Shown piece by piece: positions 38,204 to 52,680 of a stretch of DNA of 64,000 nucleotides. Position 1 is the stretch's first letter, and each line of letters starts with the position of its first letter. The notes beneath the pieces are model-generated. The model ran no database searches. It saw only the letters and a list, made by a program, of their open reading frames with translations, and was not told the origin of the DNA. The translations under genes and the position numbers were made by a program. The DNA is from Ascidia mentula (Eukaryota; Chordata; Ascidiacea; Phlebobranchia; Ascidiidae), in contig OX387203.1 of NCBI GenBank assembly GCA_947561715.1, positions 7,440,001 through 7,504,000 of the forward strand, in the 5' to 3' direction.

Positions 38204-39772
38204 ATGATGGACAAGGTGCCAAAGCGAATAAGCGCCAGTGGAAGCTGGGTTAACTGCGATGTGAAACTGCAAGACAAGACAGTAGTTGTAACTGGAGCAA
38301 ATACTGGAATTGGTTTATGGACGGCCGTTGATCTTGCAAGACGTGGAGCCAAAGTTATTATCGCGTGTAGGAATGCTCAGAGGGCCGAACGTGCAAAAGT
38401 GCAGGTAAAAGTATTGCAAAAGGATACATGTGCCCAATTATGGGAATAAACTATTTTTTTAACGAAAATCCAGTAAAAAAGTCGTTGTTACGCTTGTCTT
38501 TAATAACTTGGTAACTTTTCTAGATAATTGAAGAGTCAGGATGTCGTGAAGAAATGGTTGTTGTAAAAATTCTTGATCTCTCGTCATTTTCCTCAATCCG
38601 AAAATTTGCTGAGGATATAAATACAACTGAAGAGAGACTGGATATATTGATCAACAATGCAGGTACTTTGTAATACGCGTAAGTCACAATATGTTTATCC
38701 TCTGATGGAAAATACTGTTCAAGTGATAACCAAGGCGATCCATGTGTTTAGGAGTGTTCATGTGTCCAGAAAGCAGAACAGAAGACGGTTTTGAAACACA
38801 GTTTGGTGTCAACCATCTGGGACACTTTCTTTTAACCAACTTGCTCTTGGACCTGATTAAGGTTGTGTATATAAATAAACATGGATCCTATAATATGAAT
38901 TTTGTGAGCTGCACACAGATGGCCACTGTTTCGAACTATAAGATCTTATCAGTTTTTTTGTGTGGCAGATTGTAGGCTGTTAACACTGTTAATACGCTAC
39001 ATGTGGCGATGCTTTACAAACGTTCTTTGTATAATCAAAATATTCTGTTTTTAGAGAAGCGCACCAAGTCGTATTGTAGTTGTATCTTCTATTGGCGAAA
39101 AATAAGGCACAATGAAATTTGACGACCTAAATATGGAAAAGGATTACGATCCTTGGAAAGCATATTGTCAGAGCAAACTGGCCAACGTGCTGTTTAGCCG
39201 ACATTTAGCAAAACAACTGGAAGGTGTAGTTTTTTAACTTAATCCAAGTCTTTTAAAACCCCTTTAACCCTTTTGTTATTTTGACCTTCAAGGATCTGGG
39301 GTGACAGTAAACAGTCTGCATCCCGGTGCAGTGAAAACAGAAATTGGTCGTCATATTGACGCACCCGGTGGGCCGTGTATGTGGAAATGTATATTATGTT
39401 GTATGAACATTTCGTGTATGGGTTGGCTGATGGGATTGAAAACAGCAGTTCACGGAGCACAGACTACCATTTATTGTGCTGTTGCCCCAGAACTAGAAGG
39501 AGTGACTGGAAGATATTTCAGGTAAGAAACTTTATGATAACGCATTTTTAAGATATCTCATAAATGTTTCGGTTTCATGTTATGCTGTGGTTGTGTGGTT
39601 ATAACTTATTTCTTCTAAGATCGCGAAAAGAAAACGATTTTGGTGAGACTTTGTGAACGTACTTTTACGTTTCAGTGACTGTCATGTTGAAATCGAGTCA
39701 AGAGGGGCACGCAATGACGCAGACGCAGAGAAGTTATGGAACGTCAGTTTGGGACTGACAAAACTTAATTAG
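38204..39772 (+). CDS. RDH13/14-like short-chain dehydrogenase, one stop
   Basis: Six exons join in phase: 38204-38404, 38524-38662, 38752-38861, 39055-39223, 39293-39521 and 39676-39772 (314 codons). The NAD(P)-binding motif [23 protein letters not shown], catalytic YCQSK (YxxxK) and LHPGAVKTE all fit retinol dehydrogenases of the RDH11-14 group, which interconvert retinol and retinal or related lipids. However, codon 167 (39103-39105) in exon 4 is TAA, between VSSIGEK and GTMKFDDLN. Everything after it, including YxxxK and the last two exons, stays intact and in phase. Reading through, the residue there is usually a single variable one. This could be a fresh nonsense allele, an assembly error, or a young pseudogene; a 166-residue product would be inactive. 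The CDS label reflects the otherwise perfect structure. Confidence 0.8.
38905..38957 (+). repeat. Dispersed short repeat family, copy d
   Basis: GTGAGCTGCACACAGATGG continues as CCACTGTTTCGAACTATAAG. This is one of the best preserved copies. It lies in intron 3 of the dehydrogenase, 44 bases past the exon 3 donor. Confidence 0.55.
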
Positions 39773-39814
39773 GAGTTTGAACAGACAAAAAAGGACAATT
39801 GAGTGTCTTCAACA

Positions 39815-39820
39815 AATAAA
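39815..39820 (+). terminator. Candidate poly(A) signal of dehydrogenase
   Basis: AATAAA 43 bases past the stop codon, a tight and plausible 3' end. A second AATAAA pair follows near 39940-39955. Confidence 0.55.
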
Positions 39821-40316
39821 ATAGTATCTTTCCGATGTATTTTATTTTACACTATTCTGCAACTTCGATTTTTGTCACCGCTATTTTATTGCATATTTTT
39901 TAGTAGTCACTGTTTCCTAGAATGAGAGTTAGAACAATCAATAAAGTTTCAATAAAAGTTTTTAGTGCGCTGAGTGGATAGTTGTGCTCTCATTGGGTGT
40001 TACGTAAATTGAAAGTGAGTCGACGAACATACGACCTTCTCGGTTCTCGTACAAACACATATTTTGGTTTTGTGGCCTATTGTATCAAATCATTTTGGAA
40101 AATATTATTGGAAAATGTTGTCAATGAAATAAAGTAAATCGGATTAACCCTAAATTTGAGAGCATTAAAAGGGTTACTAAAATTTATCCTGGATAAATTC
40201 TCAGAAATTACGTCCCCGCACTCACTTGCATGTATTTGCAATCTTGTTTCTTAATGAAAGTGTGGTATTCGTAAAATAGATATTTACAAAGTATTTCCAA
40301 AAACTGCGGATAAAAC

Positions 40317-43054
<2,738 letters not shown>

Positions 43055-44567
43055 ATTGAGCTCCGTTACTGTCAAATGATTGATGAAACTTCCGCTGGAG
43101 GGCAGTATGGAAAGTGGTGACGCAAGTATTTGGATGTTTGGGAGCGAAACCGAGATATTTGCATTTTTGTGACCAGTTGTCTGCCCCTGGATCTTTTAAT
43201 CGTACATTTACACGTTTGTATTATATTTTTCGTATTAAAACCTTTTTTGATGAATTCAAGATGATTAAAACAAGCGAAATTGTTTTCTATTGTGACTGGA
43301 GCTATTTTTTATGTGAAAGGTTTTTCCAAACCATCCAGGAATCGTGCGCTTCGAAAAACCATGGTTATAGAAATCCTGGTTATACGAGCTTGTAACATGC
43401 TTTAAGTACACAAGATAAGGCCTTGGCCGAACAGGCTTGAAACTTGTTACGCGTGCTGCATTGGGACCTCCACTGATGTTCTTGCTTCCCCAACTACATA
43501 AAATATGCGATACAAGAAAATGATTCTTGGCGTATTTGTGATATTTTATACTGGTAACTCCTTTGAAGTAAGCGTGTATGCATCTGCCCGTAGGTCACAC
43601 TGTTTTGACCTAGTATGCAGGTCACTCATTTCTGTTGATATTTCAATAAAATGTAAAGCATCAATGAATATAAATCGTATCCACTTTCAGTTGTACTCAT
43701 TTTGGTTTCATGTAGACGACAAACCTGTCATTACCAAATGTGTATTTAGATTTCGCACGCAGCGAAAAGAACGGAAAGGATATGAATAGCGTTCTGTTTA
43801 GGCAAAATTTGTGCAGTAATCAATATTCAACTTTGTTGTGGCAAAGTGAACGCAATATGCTTTAAAACATCGTGCTATATGGAATACACCCTTTTCTCAG
43901 TCTCAATCTTGTCTACACTGCATCTATCACAACGCAAAAAATATGCAGCAATGAACTTTATTTATAATTATTCTTAGTTTAGATATGCAATTGTATGGTA
44001 TATACATTCGAGTATATGAAGATGTACGTTGGAATGCAGGAGAACGAAAAGAGAAAATTAGCATGCGTGTACTGCACTGAAAGCACCATCGCACTCCGGA
44101 TCTGCAACGGAAAACATGCTCTTTTATTGCTTTAAAGTTATTTCGAAGTAATTGGTAGTACTTTAAGGTACAGTAACACTGCAGATATAGGTACACACAG
44201 GTTACCATTTTGTATTGCAGTCAGACAATACATTCTGCATAACAACGGCATAATATGTTAACCTATGTGGGACCAGAAACATGAAAATAAATGGTGTTAG
44301 TTGTGTCACTTGTAGTCGGACAATGCGTCACTGTTTGCCCGAACGCCATATATAGGTCTCGTTCGCACCCTCTTGGTTACCACAAAATAGGTTAAAAACA
44401 ACCTATCACTTTTATTGCAGTTAAACCCCAGAGTCTTGGCAAAGCAATTTGGAACATTAAATGAAAACAAGTCGGTCGACATATTGCAAAATAACACTTG
44501 GTTGCGACTATTTATTCAGTTGCTGTCGTTGAATGATCAGTTTAACGCACTTTCATCAGTTTAACGC
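43055..44567. other. Gap between NKAP and cysteine-rich gene A
   Basis: Tail-to-tail spacer holding both 3' UTRs. Small frames on both strands have no splice or family support. A weak relative of the dispersed repeat is at about 43586-43635. Confidence 0.4.
44511..44516 (-). terminator. Candidate poly(A) signal, cysteine-rich gene A
   Basis: AATAAA on the minus strand, 52 bases after the gene A stop. It supports exon 3 being terminal. A second one is at 44411-44416. Confidence 0.5.
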
Positions 44568-45306
44568 TTAACTCTTACCTTTTAGACAGGCTTGGGCATC
44601 TTTCACGCAGTTGGCACATGGACATAGCAAGTGGTGAATGCAGTCAACTGCATCGGTTATTCCAGGACATAGTTTGGCACGACGTGTTTTTTTCGCTTCT
44701 AAACAAGCCAAAAGCACAGCAAACATTACACGTCGCAATGCGCATACAAATGTTTTTGTGCTGTCCACTTACGTCGACCCAACTTGCGGTTCCCAAGCAA
44801 AGATATGATTTTAACATAATTGCTGCAGTGAACACTGCACGCGCTTTTGCACTCTGAGCCCTGGTAAGATTCAAGGACACAAGGTCTCACTATAGAGAAA
44901 ACAGTGTATTTTATCGTAAATAAGAGTTTGACCATATTGACAATTTACTGCTGATAACAATTATAGGCACAGAGCCACAAACTTTGGCATCCAAGTCAAT
45001 CAAGTTCTTGTAGGAAAAACACTACACTGCAGGTATGTAAGTTATGTCAATTCAAATCTTATTTTCGGCCAAGATACATGTGACGTCACGTATACTTTTA
45101 CTAATTCTACTTTTCACATCCAAGAATTAGGTTCCAACAGAACAGTATTATTTTTTTTTGCATAAATTTATGGGCAATTGGACAACCAGCAGATTTATCA
45201 ATCGCGCGATTTTCCACTTACATGCATGGACGTGATGGTCTCCTGAGCCTTCAGCAATAGCACAAAAAGCCAAGGCCAGCATGCAAACCACCAGGAAAGA
45301 CTTCAT
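44568..45306 (-). CDS. Secreted cysteine-rich protein A (unknown family)
   Basis: Three exons close in phase to 110 residues (minus strand): 45306-45222, 44889-44773 and 44698-44568, with both introns in phase 1. Residues 1-20 (MKSFLVVCMLALAFCAIAEG) are a clear signal peptide. The mature part has ten cysteines, including SECKSACSVHC and a CIHHLLCPCANC cluster, plus a basic run GNRKLGRRQAKKTRR. The protein aligns along its length with gene B next door (CV..YQ, KLCP, CIH..LC.CA.C and a final GK), with identical intron positions and phases. Even number of cysteines and small size suggest a disulfide-stabilised extracellular peptide, such as a defence, venom-like or signalling factor, but I do not recognise the family. 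The basic RR/KTRR stretch could be a processing site. The start is the ATG before KSFL; upstream in-frame codons are not ATG. Confidence 0.75.
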
Positions 45307-46541
45307 CGTTCGGTAATCTTTGGAGTACAAATATATTAACGCACTACTTATCCTGCAATAAAATTATCTTGTAATTTTTTGTGATAAAATGCAGGCCGAA
45401 TGCTGAATTCTCTCCCAAGAAAAGTCTGCCTGTCTTCGGTAATATATTTAGCTGCTTAACATATACCTATACACCATAATGGTATTCAGGAGGGTTGCAC
45501 CTTTGTTTTGCAACAAAATACAATATGCAAAAAGTTTTCGAACCGCTTGTCAAAAAGCTGATGCTTGCTTAGATTTAACAGCAATCGCTGTCATTCAAAT
45601 TTACCATGAGTCTACTGTGAAATCAAAGCTACACAGCTTTTACTAAACAAATCGGAACAGAACTACCAAAATTTTGCTCTGATTCCAAAATACCCTTTAA
45701 TTTTAATCGTAAAATTTGCGCAAAAAAAGTACTTTGACTTTAATACCAGCGTATAGATGCATATGTGCCTCGGCAAATTTGAAAACACAAATGTCCTGTA
45801 CATGCGTCTGCTGCATTGCATTATATACAGAACCCACCATGGGAAGTGAAAAAGGGAATCGCGTTTTCTACTTGGAAGGCATGACTGGATTTTCCTTTCT
45901 GTTATTCTTTGTACCTGCTTACTTCATAAGACTGCTTGTTACGTCACTTTCTGGGACGTTGATTGTTTTATTCTGCATGCGATCTATTCAAACAATCCGG
46001 CACGAGGTCAACGTACGCACGATTACAGTCATACGGGGATAATAGAAAATAGAGTCAATCGTTTTCTGCACTTTTAGTTGCAAGGATGAATTGTTTCGAA
46101 GGCTGATAGACACATATCACCTGAAATGTAGTTTTTAAATAAAGCTTAACGGGTTAATGGAATTTAAACAAGGGCATATGTAGCATACAAAGCGTTGTAA
46201 AAATTGGAACCAACACAAAATAATGATTGCAATGTTATTAACACGTTAATCTCTGACTCATGAATGATCGATTTATAGGCAAGGGTTAATATTTCTGTGG
46301 GGTTGGTTCATTCTTTGTGTTTCCTTGTTTACAGCATAGAATGTGTACCCGTTATAAAATCTTGGTGCAGTGTTTGTATATATCACCGGCACACCGAATT
46401 TTTTTGCATTAATTGGCCCAAGTAAATATTTCGAACTATATTGTATTTCGCCTTTTGCGACATATCGAGATTTGGATAAATTAGAAATGTGTTTCTGTGA
46501 GGTGGATTTTAAAGAAAAAAGTCAAACCAACCGCAACAGAC
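45307..46541. other. Spacer between cysteine-rich genes A and B
   Basis: This should contain the gene A promoter and gene B 3' UTR. No further exon is needed by either model and no repeat is obvious. Confidence 0.4.
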
Positions 46542-47588
46542 CTATTCACCCATTTCGTGCGTCTTACCGATTTTGGGACAGGTGGTACTTTTCATGCAAG
46601 TTGCACACAAACACAATCTCTTATGGATGCAGGCTTTCATTCCTCCGGCAGACTCACTAGGACATAACTTCTGTGCGCACGCTTGTTGCTCTGTTTCAGA
46701 AAACAATGTTATGCTAGGAACACTGTTAACGGATTTACTCATAATTCTGAAAATAAAGATGCTTGCCTATATTGTTTATAGCATTGACATGTTTTATTTA
46801 TTTAAAACGTTTTGGTAAAAACTTATGCCATCATCAGTTAAAAAGGACGCGGTTGGTAAATGCTTTCAACAGTATAGGCCAGTCTCTCCATTCTCAGAAT
46901 GTTATGTTAGTTCGTGAGATGCAGAAACGAAACAATGTGTACAACTGTACGGCTAACTGATCGTCATTGACATATGGTTCGTACAGAAATGTTAATTCGG
47001 TTTTGTATTTGATGTTTATTGAGAGCTGTGATTGGTCCAGACCTTTACGTCCTCCACGTGATTGCTTGGCGCAGCGTATCACGCTCATAATAGCGGCACA
47101 GTCGTTTCCGCACTCTCTCGCACATGCTTCGTTTTGATAAGCTTTGGCAACGCAACTTCCAACTGCACAGGAAAGGAATTAAGCAATTTGTCTCCACGAA
47201 TAATTTACAAAGTTGAAAAGAAGTCATGTCAAATCATTGCTTTTTACATAAAATGCTACAACTGGTAAAACTGGCATGCACAACAACAAAACCTTCGTTA
47301 ACTTAGGTGTAAATTCATACTTTGTCGTACGTACAAGTATACAAAATATCAGTGTAAGTTAAGATTTATTCGCCAGGGGTTACGTCGCTTACGTTTGTAG
47401 TGTCATGTCACAAACGCATAAATTAAGTAATACCTCAAACCTTTATGCTTTAAAGTAGCCTATTACCTAACTTGAAACAAAGAATGTGTTGCAAGTACAA
47501 ACTTACTTATTTTTTCGTGGCCTGGAGGTTTTCCTGAAGTGGCGGCGACCAAGAGCATGAAAGAAGTAAGAACAAACGCGACGTTCAT
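46542..47588 (-). CDS. Secreted cysteine-rich protein B (paralogue of A)
   Basis: Three exons close in phase to 114 residues (minus strand): 47588-47507, 47162-47049 and 46690-46542, again with both introns in phase 1. The signal peptide is MNVAFVLTSFMLLVAATSG. The mature part has twelve cysteines: SCVAKAYQNEACARECGNDC, then VIRCAK, QQACAQKLCP, KACIHKRLCLCATC and TTCPKIGK. It lies about 1.2 kb upstream of gene A on the same strand, and the shared motifs and gene structure show tandem duplication. Compared with A it has one extra cysteine in VIRCAK and one in QQACAQ. Exon 3 has an earlier possible acceptor, but that choice gives a stop, so the acceptor at 46690 is used. Role unknown; most likely a secreted disulfide-rich effector. 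Confidence 0.75.
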
Positions 47589-48684
47589 GATGGAATTAAA
47601 AGTCTTGATGGAATTTCGCTGTTGCTAGAAAACTGTAAATGCAAAAGATCGTTTACCCTAATACTAAAGTACACACACACACATGCTCGCCCCAAGCTTT
47701 TGGCTTTCAAATTAAATAACAGGGATTTGATTAAAGCTATTATAAACGGAACTAAAACTGACAAAACTGTTCCTTTGTCTATCTGAATGCAGTTTAAAAT
47801 GTTTTTAAACATATAAACACCGCCCTTTAACCAACGAAAACGGTTGCATCTCTTCAATTAATTGCTTATATACTGTTGTTTTGGTCAAAACGAAAAAAGT
47901 CTTATGTACGTTGACACACTAAAAGTGGGTCATCAATTAAAGACAAGGACCCGGACCGTTTCCCCCATTTTAAACCCTAATAGAAGGAAAACGTTTACAA
48001 AACGATTAATTATTGCTGACAGTGCGCTACATACGCTTGGTAATCCGAGTTAGTTTTGCATTGCGATGCAACTTATGTCAGCATTTGATAAACGGCCATG
48101 GCGACATTTTGCATATTCTGAGTGAGTTAGAAAAATTATGAAACGATTTTACATTTTATCTCTCTTTGTGTCCAAAAGATCCAACCTTCAAATATCACCG
48201 CCTATTAGCGGCATTGTCGCAACCTTTTCCATTTCACATTGCAAGGTTTGTGTAACACTGTTAAAATGTGTTGGTGACGAAGTGTTTGTAAATGCAGTGT
48301 GGTTGGTTTTACATCAACATTCACACAGTATATGCAGACGTTCCATACACAGGCTGCGGTTTTTTAAATGTCGGAAGACACAGCTGCGAGCTTTGCGTGA
48401 TAGGAAGTACGTGGAGATTTTGCAGATTGCAAAAAGTCATACTTGCTCCACAGAACCGATTGGAGCCTCTTTACCCATTCAAGTGCGGTCTTGCGGTTAC
48501 TGTTGAATTGGCCAAAGACCTCCATATCGATGATCAGTAATTCGAATTTGGATTCAATGTATTTCCGGTTGTGCAGTGCATTCGTTTGGTACCGATTCTG
48601 TATGCAGCAAAAAGTGGAAACCGACTGGGTTCGCAGGTCATTGGCACCGCTTCCTTGAATTGGTCGTGGAACGACATGGTGTTT

Positions 48685-48770
48685 ACTTGTTTTTACGATG
48701 TTACGCAAGACTTGCTTGTTTTTTACGACGTTGCGCAAGACTTGCTTGTTTTTTACGACGTTGCGCAAGA
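48685..48770. repeat. 30-bp tandem repeat, about 2.9 copies
   Basis: The unit is CTTGCTTGTTTTTTACGACG followed by TTGCGCAAGA. Two copies are identical and one earlier copy is slightly diverged. The 30-base length keeps the reading frame on both strands. Confidence 0.8.
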
Positions 48771-50342
48771 CTATACTGGCGATGCTCTTTGCAGCAACGC
48801 ATAGACAACTTTGCTTGAACGAGCTCAGTAAAGAGTCGTGTTAAAAAGTATAACTTACGAACCAATTTTCACAAATCTCCACAATACAAAGCGTAGTTTT
48901 GTTTTTACATTTTGCGTAGTTTTGTTAATTAAGTTCTGTTACATAGCGGTTTGTGTCCTATCAAGCAACCATTTATGAAACCTCTTTTGGCATAAATACG
49001 TTTACAATGGCTACGGTATACTAATCAGGTTTTCGAGTCAGTGTGCCAGTTGCAGTTACCCCGCCCTATGATATATATGTACTTTTATATGCTTAACAAG
49101 CTAAGAATACGTCACCAGCAGAAACTCGTGTACGACATGTGGAAGTACACCAGACTGTATGGTTCCTTCTAGTACAAGTTCTTGTAAGCATAGACCTACA
49201 TCTTGTTTTTGACATTATTACACCAGGCTTTATTTTTAACCGACACAAAGCATAGGTCTGTGTCCCATTAGTTTTAGGTAAGTCAACAATGTTAGTATTC
49301 ATGACGCTGCGGGTGTCCCAGATTGACCTGTTTGTCTTAAGATTTAGGTCAAACATCAACTCAAAGTCAATGGGTCAAGTGGAACCCTGGTTGCGATGAA
49401 CTTTCCGTTTTGTCGGGCAGCTCAAAATAGACCAATAACTTAAGTCTCGCCGGATGGCAGACGAAACGTTGGTTTTCAATAAACACTTTCGAAACTTTAA
49501 GTGCCAGAAGAGCAATTCCTACAAATTACTATGCCTGGTAGCATAAATAGCACTACGCCAATCACTTTGTTGTGTTAACAGTGATTCCCAATTTTTCAGT
49601 GACGCATTCCTAACATAATGTTACAACGACACAAAGAAAACCATATTTTTAGAGATTTGGTGAAAATTTTCTGGCATTGATAAGTTTTTTATTAGTGCAA
49701 CACTGAAAGGTCTCACAGTTTATCGTTTGAAGCAAAATTGGCCTTCAATCAAAAGCTTTCGCCGCGACAAAACAATAAAACGACGCTCCAAGACATTGCG
49801 ACGAACCATTCTGGAACCTCAGTGTTTGTCATTCAAGTTTCGTCGTGGTTAGTGTTTAAGTACAACTAGGAAAAAAAATACAGAGACAGTACATTTTGAA
49901 TTTCATTGTTTTTTGGATGTGAAGCAGAGGCAGCTTTTAACATAATAGAAACGTAGGGGAAAATGTTAAGCAATCAGCCAACAATGATCAGTGAGCTGAA
50001 GAAAGTAGTGCACACACTCTCGTGCAGCTGGTGATTGATGATGGTCGTATCGGGTAAATAGAAACGTGAAGGTTAATCTGTAAATACTAGAAATTAAGTG
50101 CATAAAAACCCGGTTAAGAATAGTCTTGGCTTAATTTAACCTCTACCTGACCGAGTTTGGAGTATAGCAAGGTTTATTCCAGCCTTTTTGTAATATAGCG
50201 ACAAATAGTGGTGCAGTTCAGCATTTATTTAAACCGCTTGGTGGTACAAAAGAGTAAAGTGCAGCAAAGAAGAAAAATTTAGGCGATTGGCAACATCAGG
50301 CTTCTGGAGTCTGACCCATATACCAAGTAGAAATCAGGACAA

Positions 50343-50367
50343 TGAGGGTTCGAATCCCGGTGCGGTA
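50343..50367 (+). repeat. tRNA-derived fragment (SINE-like 3' end)
   Basis: GGGTTCGAATCCCGGTGCGGTA is a tRNA T-arm plus an acceptor-like 3' side. No 5' tRNA half or closing stem is found. It resembles the fragment near 3290. Confidence 0.4.
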
Positions 50368-50810
50368 TAAAAAATCCGTCACCGATAAAACAAGGGGGAA
50401 GTTTTAGTCAACCACGTCTGAAAATCCGTTAGAGCTTGAGGAAGTTTCTTGTCTCATTGCAACATAGAAAAACACAAAGTTGCTGTTCATTTTCTGCCTA
50501 AAGGGGTGATTTGTTACATGATTTGATCAAAACAAAATGTTGCGCCTTTCACCACAGTTTCACATGACAAAGTATTGTTTAACAAAATCAATATATTTGG
50601 ACAACTTTATGCTGTATCTTTAACACTTGCGCATGCTAGCAAATGAAACTGTCCTCTAATTTATTCAAATGGGATGAATGTAAACAACGCGCCAGAGGCT
50701 TGGTTTTCTGCCATGTCAAGTGGATCCTCTTGTATTTGCTCCGCAAAACCGTTATCTGTTTGCTGTAAAAACACAAAAAAATCCCGATTGGCAAATTTAC
50801 TTCAATTAGT

Positions 50811-51137
50811 GTCACATTGGATTTAGCCACATTCATTATAGCAAGGCAAGCAAGAATTAACATCATTTCCCCTTGCGCAAATTCCTTTATTTCGCAGTTT
50901 TTTGCATTGATCTCAAACAACACTTCAATATAGTGCTTGCATGCAGAAAACAAGGAAAATCCTTTCCTCTGTGTTGACCACAACTGTGACATTGGACTTT
51001 AGCAAGGCAAGCAAGAATTAACATTATTTGCCTTTGCACAAATCCCGCAGTTTTTCGTATTGATCTCAAACAACACTTCAATGTAGTACTTGCATGCAGA
51101 AAACAAGGAAAATCCTTTCCTCTGTGTTGACCACAAC
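50811..51137. repeat. Tandem duplication, about 175-base period
   Basis: Two units (50811-50985 and 50986-51137) share GTSACATTGGA, GCAAGGCAAGCAAGAATTAA, TTGATCTCAAACAACACTTC and a long run ending CTCTGTGTTGACCACAAC. The second has small deletions near its start. It has no protein meaning that I can defend. Confidence 0.7.
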
Positions 51138-52640
51138 TTACTGTATATTGTTGGGAAATGGAAAAAAATCCTATCTTCGTCAACACAATGCCACAAAGTT
51201 TGTTTACGACAGAAAAACATTTTTGAAGGCTGTGCGTGATCCGAGTGAGTAATAGGTGGTGAAATCACAAGCGCACCTCAAGTGGTCGGGCGAAAAATTA
51301 ATTACACCAACCTAAATGTTGTCAACACTTGCAGTATACTATAATGGATGTGTGGGAAAAACAATTTGGTTTGTTGGACATCCGAATATTCTGGTCTGTG
51401 CAGTTTTGCGTGGCCATATATCGGTTTAACATGGGTTTGCATGGCTTAAAATCACGTTTTTGTCAGCGTTTTGAGTGTAACCTGTATTTCTGCAAAATGT
51501 GACAACATTCTAAATTTCGAAAGAATTTAATGTAGTTGTACCTGAAGTTGCACATCGTTAAACAACGGAAAATGTCCGCATTTTGACATGCAATATTTAT
51601 GTTGAATCGTATAGTATGGTGGCGCTTTGAATCCATGAATCTAGTTAACCGGTAGCGTGTTGATTTGGAATGAATTTGCGCAAATATTTGGTCTACGAAA
51701 GCCGTCTGAAGCCGCATGAATCACAACCTTGCACCAGACTGTCTGGCCAGGTGGGTGGATTACATTTTAAACCGAGTTTAATCACGAAATCTCGACTGAC
51801 CACAAAATTTCGCTGATACGAATACAGACGTATTTAATGTGCAGTGACTTAGCAAGGGCGGTACTCACTAATACGTTGTATGTGTCTCTGCAAGGAGGAC
51901 CAGTGTACAATTCTAAGTCAGATGACATAACACCCATATACTGAAAAATTTGAAAAATGTCTGTTCTTCTGCATTATAATAAGTTGTCAGCATTATATTT
52001 CAACAAACTTATATAGCAGAAAACATATATTCCATGTGATGACGGAACAGTTTCCTTCACGCCCAGTTGCAAGCCTTACTATTTACATGAAAATCTTTCT
52101 TCACTTAAATTGACACTTCACGATACATACATGCCATGCTTATGTTTTCTTCTTGCAAATCATGCATGTAACTTGATACAGAATTGCCTTTACCTAAAAT
52201 GTGACCTTTAAAAGTGAAATGTACGGAGGTGCCTCCTATACATAAAAAGGCTTCACTTTAATCCTAGCACTATTGTAATTACAAGTTAGATTTAAAGTTA
52301 TATCGGTTTTGGATGTACGATTCCGTTTGTAATTTATTATGTAAAGAGTCGGATAGAGATATGCAGATTCACACCGGTGCTGTTAATTACTGAGAGGTTT
52401 ATGTATTTTTACTCGAACCACTTTAGACAGTTTAACTGAGAAAAGCACATTCCTTTACCGGTTGCATTAAATATCGATAACTCCGAAAAACACTCCAAAA
52501 TGTATATTTGGCACTTTTAGAAGCCTTTTTTTTGGAAATGATCGGTTTAACGAATATAAATACACTTTATTTATGCAACAGGTTTCCTAATTCATCGAAA
52601 CTTTTGCACACGACCGAGTACTTGACCGTCAATCGTACAT

Positions 52641-52648
52641 TATATATG
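52641..52648 (+). promoter_or_regulatory. TATA-box candidate
   Basis: TATATATG lies 40 bases before the ATG at 52681. A start about 30 bases downstream would give a very short leader. It supports a gene start here. Confidence 0.4.
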
Positions 52649-52680
52649 TAGCTCCATAAACACACAGTTGCGCTACGCAA

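Larger units (their letters stand above)
47589..52680. other. 5-kb region with no supported gene
   Basis: It starts with the gene B promoter area and ends at a TATA-bearing exon. Between them are a 30-base tandem repeat (48685-48770), a tRNA-like fragment (50343-50367) and a tandem duplication (50811-51137). A 134-residue minus-strand frame (48364-48768) runs through the tandem repeat but lacks other support. Confidence 0.45.

Noticed and set aside
44570-44578. GTAAGAG donor-like site at the end of cysteine-rich gene A exon 3 (and GTAAGA in gene B)
   Set aside because: Reading through gives a short ending with a stop in both genes, a shared GK, and in A a poly(A) signal 52 bases on. A fourth exon is not needed, though it cannot be excluded.
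50343-50367. Possible tRNA gene
   Set aside because: Only the T-arm and a 3' end are present. No D-arm, anticodon arm or pairing 5' acceptor strand was found; the same holds near 3290.
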